Positions 58,818 to 64,000 of a stretch of 64,000 nt of DNA are shown here, one piece after another. The stretch is from Acanthornis magna (Eukaryota; Chordata; Aves; Passeriformes; Acanthizidae), in assembly GCA_036785705.1 (NCBI GenBank), contig JAWUZG010001085.1, positions 84,816 to 148,815 of the forward strand, written 5' to 3'. Position 1 is the stretch's first letter. Each line of letters starts with the position of its first letter. The notes under the pieces were generated by a model. It was not told where the DNA came from and ran no database searches. It saw only the letters and a list, made by a program, of their open reading frames with translations. A program made the position numbers and the translations under genes.

Positions 58818-60059
58818 GCTTTCCACAAAGCCGGGACAGCAGCAGCTCTTGGGAGTCCCCCCCTCCTCCTACTCCTCCTCCTGCGCGAGGGAGTTTTGGG
58901 AGGCACGGGGGAGAGCGGCAGGGGCGGGGCAGGGAGGAGCACCCCAAAGTGCCCCAAAGCTTGTCCGCAGCTGGGGGAGGAGGTGGGGGAAGGTGGAATC
59001 GGGACACAGCATGTCCCAGCAGCAGCTAGGTGCCCAGGCAGGGCCGGCACTGCGGCCAAGTGAAACAAAGGTTCCGACCAAATTTGCCCCGCCCTGATGC
59101 CACAAGAAGCCCGGAGATGGGCTGGGGGCAGGCAAAGGGGCTGGCTCAGCCTTGATTTTTTCCCCTGTGTGCCACGAGAGAGCACAAAATGCACCTGCAT
59201 GCCGTGTGCGGAGGGGGCTGTCCTGGAGCAGAGCCATTTCCCCTGGCAAGCCGTGAGCCCCTGGCCAGCCACGGGTAGCGGGGCAGGGTCCTGCCAGCAC
59301 CTCTGCAAGGCAGGAGAGACGAGCCCACCTGGAGCAGGTTGCTGCTAGCACCAATGATTCCATGGGCTTCCACAAGGCTCTCCCGGCTTGTCAAAGGCGC
59401 CCCAGTGTCCCTCTGTTGCCTTTTTCAGCCTAGAAGTGAAAGTCCATTCTGGATGAAAGTTCCATGCGGATTTGGAGGCCAAATCTGAGTCGGGGTTAGC
59501 AGCTGTGCAGATAACAGGCACGGAGAAGGGAACCGTTGAAATGGCCCCATCTTGATTTGTATCCGCTTTTGTCTTCTAGCTGTTTCAGAAGCACAGGTGT
59601 TCTTCACTCTGGAGCAGTGAATTGCGGGTCCTCTGGCCGTAACCTCGCCTTCAGTGAGGGTCATCGGGACTTGGAACGGTGCTCTGGACTTGGTTGGTAA
59701 AGTGCCTGTTTTTCCACGGAGCACAGCTTCAGTCTCCAGGCAGGAAGAGGTGGGCAGGTGCGTGTGGAGAAGGTGACGAATGTGCAGAGTTTCGGCAAAG
59801 TGGAACTTCCAAGCTGTTCGATACCTTGGCAAGGTAAGCTGCTTTCTCATCTCGCCATTTTTCTTGCCCGAGACTTCGCTTGCTATGGCCTGCCACGCAA
59901 TATTTCCTAAATATTTCCTCCTGTTGTCTCTCTCCGCCTGGGTTGTACGCGGACTCTCTGGAAGGCTTGAGGCCAGGCCTGAACCTATGTCTTGGATGTT
60001 TTTGACCACTTGGAGTCCTCTGTGTTTTGAGGCTTCCATTGACATGTTCAGCCTTAGCA

Positions 60060-60107
60060 CCTTCCTTTCTTTCTCTCTTTCTCTTTTTCTTTCTCACTTT
60101 CTTTCTT

Positions 60108-60140
<33 letters not shown>

Positions 60141-60557
60141 TTTTTCTTTCATTCTTTTCCCTTTCTTTCTTGCTTTCTTTATCTCTCTCTTTCTCTCTAT
60201 CTTTCCCTCTCTTTCTTTCTTTCCCCCATTCTCTCTTTCTCTCTTTCAATCTTTATCACTCTCTTAATCTCTCTTTCTATCTTTCTCTCCTTTTTTCTTT
60301 CCCTCTTTCTCTCTTTCTCTCTCTCTCTCTTTCTTTCTCTCTTCCCCTCTTTCTTTCTTTCTAATTCCTCTCTTTCTCTCTATCTTTCTCTCTTTCTCTA
60401 CTTCTTTCTCTCTTTCTCTCTATCCTTCTCCCTTTCTTTCTTTCTTTCTCTCTTTCATTCTTTCTTTTTCTTTCTCCTTCCTTCCTTCCTTCCTTCCTTC
60501 CTTCCTTCCTTCCTTCCTTCCTTCCTCTCTTTCTTTCTCTCTTTCTTTTCCTCTCTT
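60060..60557 (+). repeat. Polypyrimidine tract, unit 19 (type B, 498 nt, shortest)
   Basis: No GCACCC interruption. The TTCC block is about 50 bases and pure. Confidence 0.97.
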
Positions 60558-61502
60558 GTTTTCTGCCGTCTCCACACTTCCCTGAGGCGCCGTGGTGCCA
60601 CAGGGGAGCCTGGCTTCCAAGGACATTCCACGGCGTCAACACAGCCAGCGTCTCCAGGGTGCCTGCCTGTGACACGGTGACAACACCGCCGTGTCACAAT
60701 GGCCCCTGGCTTGGGCAAGCCCCAGGGTGCCAGTTGGCCCTTGGCTGCGGGAGCGGCTGGCGGGCTGGCTGGGAGCTCCTGCCTGGCCAGCGGCAGGGGG
60801 AGCAGCGGCAGGGGCAGGGCGCACACAGTGTTGTGGCCCCTTCCTCGTGTGCCCACGAGGCCCGAGGCTGGCCCTGCCACAGGCCTGGTGGCACGCAAGG
60901 CCCGCTGCTGTGAGGCCTTGGCTGTGCAGGTGACAGCGGTGTCCTGGCGTGGAGCATGGCTGCTCCAGGCCGGGGGGGTGGGGAGTGGGGGCCGCCTGGG
61001 GTGGGAAAGCGGCAGGGATGATCCCTTGGCCTGCGCACTGTGCTGCAGATGCCCGTGCCGCGGGAGACCGAGGCCCTGTGCGAGCGAGCGAGCGAAGGCA
61101 GGCAGCCCTCTCCAGCAGACAGCCAGGGCCCTGCCGCCCCCCCAGCTCCCTGCAAAGGCCAGCTTGGGCAGCTTGGAGGCCAAAAGGCCAGTGGCAGGCA
61201 GTCTGCCGCTCCGCCTTGTGTCTAGAGGTGAGGCAGAAATGTGCCATTTGGAGGGGGTGGGTGCCCCTTTCCTGCAGTCACAGCCACCCCGGGAGCACAG
61301 CCGGAGTTGGGCGGGGCAGGGGGGGAGGGAAAGCTGGGGGGTGGGAAGGAGCAGGTTGCGCAGCAAAGCCCCGCCCCCGCCAAGAGGGCAGAATCATTGG
61401 CAAGTCGCCCCTGGAGGCGCTTGAAAGCCCAGGGGGGCGCTTCCCGATGGAGGGAAGCAGGAGCCCGAGCACTGCCAGGGTGGCAGCACAAAGGCTGGCC
61501 CT

Positions 61503-62024
61503 GCTCAATCGCCTGCCGGCGACCCCCGCACCTGCCGCCCCCGTGGCCTGCCCGAGCCCTCCCTCGGCGCACCGCCTCCCCCGAGCGTCCCGCAGGGGCG
61601 GCGGCGCCCGTGCGCAGCCCCAAAAAGGCTGCATTTCCGGGCGCTGAGCGCTCCCAGCAGGCGGCCACTGGAAAGAGACTTTGCATGGCCGCCACTTCTC
61701 GGCCCCACGCCGAGCCCGCCCCGCTGCCGCTGCCGGTTCCGCGGCCCCGCTCCCGGGGTGCCCGTGTCCTCCAAGCGCCCTTTGCGTTTTTAGCTTGGCC
61801 CCTGCTGGCCGCCGTAGGCCGCTGCTGCCGGCGGCAGCAGCGCCGGCTGGCGGCCACGCCTCTGTAGCCACGGCAACACCCTCGCTCCGCTCCGCGCCCG
61901 GCCGGGCCGAGCCGAGCTTAGCTGAACCGAGCCGAGCTTAGCTGGCGTCGGGGTCCCCTCCCCACCTCGGCCTCGTCCGCTTTGGCGGCTGCCAGGCAGC
62001 GGGGACAAGGACGGGCGGGGGGCG
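61503..62024 (+). promoter_or_regulatory. CpG-dense core with X-box, unit 19
   Basis: The X-box at 61864-61877 is exact although the bases just upstream are altered (GGCTGGCGGCCACGCC). The ATG found there in the other units is ACG here. Confidence 0.6.
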
Positions 62025-63007
62025 GCTTTCCACGAAGCCGGGACAGCAGCAGCTCTTGGGAGTCCCCCCCTCCTCCTACTCCTCCTCCTGCGCGAGGGAG
62101 TTTTGGGAGGCACGGGGGAGAGCGGCAGGGGCGGGGCAGGGAGGAGCACCCCAAAGTGCCCCAAAGCTTGTCCGCAGCTGGGGGAGGTGGTGGGGGAAGG
62201 TGGAATCGGGACACAGCATGTCCCAGCAGCAGCTAGGTGCCCAGGCAGGGCCGGCACTGCGGCCAAGTGAAACAAAGGTTCCGACCAAATTTGCCCCGCC
62301 CTGATGCCACAAGAAGCCCGGAGATGGGCTGGGGGCAGGCAAAGGGGCTGGCTCAGCCTTGATTTTTTCCCCTGTGTGCCACGAGAGAGCACAAAATGCA
62401 CCTGCATGCCGTGTGCGGAGGGGGCTGTCCTGGAGCAGAGCCATTTCCCCTGGCAAGCCGTGAGCCCCTGGCCAGCCACGGGTAGCGGGGCAGGGTCCTG
62501 CCAGCACCTCTGCAAGGCAGGAGAGACGAGCCCACCTGGAGCAGGTTGCTGCTAGCACCAATGATTCCATGGGCTTCCACAAGGCTCTCCCGGCTTGTCA
62601 AAGGCGCCCCAGTGTCCCTCTGTTGCCTTTTTCAGCCTAGAAGTGAAAGTCCATTCTGGATGAAAGTTCCATGCGGATTTGGAGGCCAAATCTGAGTCGG
62701 GGTTAGCAGCTGTGCAGATAACAGGCACGGAGAAGGGAACCGTTGAAATGGCCCCATCTTGATTTGTATCCGCTTTTGTCTTCTAGCTGTTTCAGAAGCA
62801 CAGGTGTTCTTCACTCTGGAGCAGTGAATTGCGGGTCCTCTGGCCGTAACCTCGCCTTCAGTGAGGGTCATCGGGACTTGGAACGGTGCTCTGGACTTGG
62901 TTGGTAAAGTGCCTGTTTTTCCACGGAGCACAGCTTCAGTCTCCAGGCAGGAAGAGGTGGGCAGGTGCGTGTGGAGAAGGTGACGAATGTGCAGAGTTTC
63001 AGCAAAG

Positions 63008-64000
63008 TGGAACTTCCAAGCTGTTCGATACCTTGGCAAGGTAAGCTGCTTTCTCATCTCGCCATTTTTCTTGCCCGAGACTTCGCTTGCTACGGCCTGC
63101 CACGCAATATTTCCTAAATATTTCCTCCTGTTGTCTCTCTCCGCCTGGGTTGTACGCGGACTCTCTGGAAGGCTTGAGGCCAGGCCTGAACCTATGTCTT
63201 GGATGTTTTTGACCACTTGGAGTCCTCTGTGTTTTGAGGCTTCCATTGACACGTTCAGCCTTAGCACCTTCCTTTCTTTCTCTCTTTCTCTTTTTCTTTC
63301 TCACTTTCTTTCTTTCTCTCTCTCTCTCTTTCTCTCTCTCTCTTTTTTCTTTCATTCTTTTCCCTTTCTTTCTTGCTTTCTTTATCTCTCTCTTTCTCTC
63401 TATCTTTCCCTCTCTTTCTTTCTTTCTTTCCCCCATTCTCTCTTTCTCTCTTTCAATCTTTATCACTCTCTTAATCTCTATTTCTATCTTTCTCTCCTTT
63501 TTTCTTTCCCTCTTTCTCTCTTTCTCTCTCTCTCTCTTTCTCTCTTCCCCTCTTTCTTTCTTTCTAATTCCTCTCTTTCTCTCTATCTTTCTCTCTTTCT
63601 CTACTTCTTTCTCTCTTTCTCTCTATCCTTCTCCCTTTCTTTCTTTCTTTCTCTCTTTCATTCTTTCTTTTTCTTTCTCCTTCCTTCCTTCCTTCCTTCC
63701 TTCCTTCCTTCCTTCCTTCCTTCCTTCCTTCCTTCCTTCCGCACCCTTCCTTCCTTTCGCACCCTTCCTTCCTTCCTTCCTTCCTTCCTCTCTTTCTTTC
63801 TCTCTTTCTTTTCCTCTCTTGTTTTCTGCCGTCTCCACACTTCCCTGAGGCGCCGTGGTGCCACAGGGGAGCCTGGCATCCAAAAACATCCCACGGCGTC
63901 AACACAGCCAGCGTCTCCAGGGTGCCTGCCTGTGACACGGTGACAACACCGCCGTGTCACAATGGCCCCTGGCTTGGGCAAGCCCAGGGTGCCAGTTGGC
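63008..64000 (+). repeat. Repeat unit 20, partial (tract type B), cut by the window end
   Basis: Only the first 993 bases are present: tract 63267-63830 and inverted repeat 63931-63961. Private changes cluster here: GCTACGGCC near 63091, TCTATTTC near 63479, GGCATCCAAAAACATCCC near 63876 and one C fewer in AAGCCCAGGG near 63982. The copy just before it also has a private CG-to-CA change at 63001. Confidence 0.96.
63267..63830 (+). repeat. Polypyrimidine tract, unit 20 (type B, 564 nt)
   Basis: Two interruptions, the second preceded by CCTTTC. A private TCTATTTC step is near 63479. Confidence 0.97.

Larger units (their letters stand above)
56558..59800 (+). repeat. Repeat unit 18 (tract type C2)
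   Basis: Inverted repeat 57478-57508 and X-box 58657-58670. It carries the full C2 marker set. Private changes are GGGGCGGAGGG near 58110 and a G-to-A change at 58702 in the first copy of the duplicated 18-bp element. GGCCACCGTAGG near 58601 is shared with unit 16. Body length 2692. Confidence 0.97.
59801..63007 (+). repeat. Repeat unit 19 (tract type B, shortest, several private changes)
   Basis: Inverted repeat 60668-60698 and X-box 61864-61877. Its tract has no GCACCC interruption. It has the CAGATGCCC and TCACAGCC markers of the C2 group without the 18-nt deletion or the CAGTGGG change, so it looks intermediate or recombinant. Private changes include ACATGTTC at 60045, GGAAAGAGACT near 61674, GGCCGCTGCTGCC near 61819, GGCTGGCGGCCACGCC near 61846 and CCACGAAGCC near 62031. 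Body length 2709. Confidence 0.97.
1..64000 (+). repeat. Macrosatellite-like tandem array, about 19.3 head-to-tail copies of a 3.2-3.4 kb unit
   Basis: The start TGGAACTTCCAAGCTGTTCG recurs at 1, 3445, 6726, 9996, 13416, 16686, 19950, 23293, 26587, 29861, 33307, 36612, 39859, 43253, 46468, 49912, 53139, 56558, 59801 and 63008. All copies have the same orientation with no spacer. Unit lengths in order are 3444, 3281, 3270, 3420, 3270, 3264, 3343, 3294, 3274, 3446, 3305, 3247, 3394, 3215, 3444, 3227, 3419, 3243 and 3207. Sequence outside the pyrimidine tract differs by only scattered substitutions and small indels. The phase of the unit boundary is arbitrary. No flanking unique sequence is present. 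I do not recognise the family. Confidence 0.98.

Noticed and set aside
1..64000. D4Z4, DXZ4, U2 snRNA array or rDNA spacer
   Set aside because: I see no homeodomain frame, no snRNA sequence, no 18S/5.8S/28S segment and no matching unit; only the size or the CT tract is similar.
1..64000. CRISPR array or prokaryotic operons
   Set aside because: The repeats are 3.3 kb with no short repeat-spacer pattern, and there are no ribosome-binding sites or compact genes.

Overview
This window is one uninterrupted block of tandem repeats, with no single-copy DNA visible. A unit of about 3.2-3.4 kb repeats head to tail on the same strand 19 full times, plus the first 993 bases of a 20th copy. Both window ends fall inside the array, so its full size is unknown. 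The style points to an animal, most likely vertebrate, genome: a CpG-island-like core, a very long polypyrimidine microsatellite, and GT-AG splice-site consensus. A bird or other amniote is a guess only. I recognise no family of macrosatellite, transposon, rRNA, snRNA or protein gene.

Every unit has the same layout on the + strand. (1) The unit start used here (TGGAACTTCC) lies just before a strong 5' splice-donor-like site, followed by about 220 bases of ordinary sequence. (2) Next comes a 498-737 base pyrimidine tract: CTTT/CTCT-rich first, then (TTCC)n broken by GCACCC interruptions. (3) A 31-base perfect inverted repeat follows. (4) Then about 800 bases of GC-rich DNA with a G-quadruplex-type G-run cluster. 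(5) A CpG-dense core of about 520 bases holds a consensus RFX X-box and a duplicated 18-bp element. (6) The last part is about 760 bases of lower CpG density followed by a possible exon that ends at the donor in the next unit.

Hand measurement shows that everything outside the tract is almost constant (2692-2712 bases), so nearly all unit-length variation is in the tract. Three tract haplotypes (A, B, C) and body markers order the copies: A-B-C (units 1-3), A-B-A/B chimera (4-6), A-B-B (7-9), A-B-C (10-12), then A-C dimers (13-14, 15-16, 17-18), then B-type units 19 and 20. Units 1-3 and 10-12 look like copies of one trimer. Copies near the window ends (1, 19, 20) carry the most private changes. 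Most single-base differences between copies are CG to TG or CG to CA, as expected from deamination of methylated CpG.

I annotate no protein-coding gene. Long open frames exist on both strands, but they come from GC-rich or pyrimidine-only composition, and their frames are broken between copies by homopolymer and 1-base indels. The most interesting possibility is that the array is a long series of regulatory or noncoding-transcript modules (GGAA microsatellite, G4, CpG island, RFX site, splice sites). That is an inference from motifs, not shown by the sequence.
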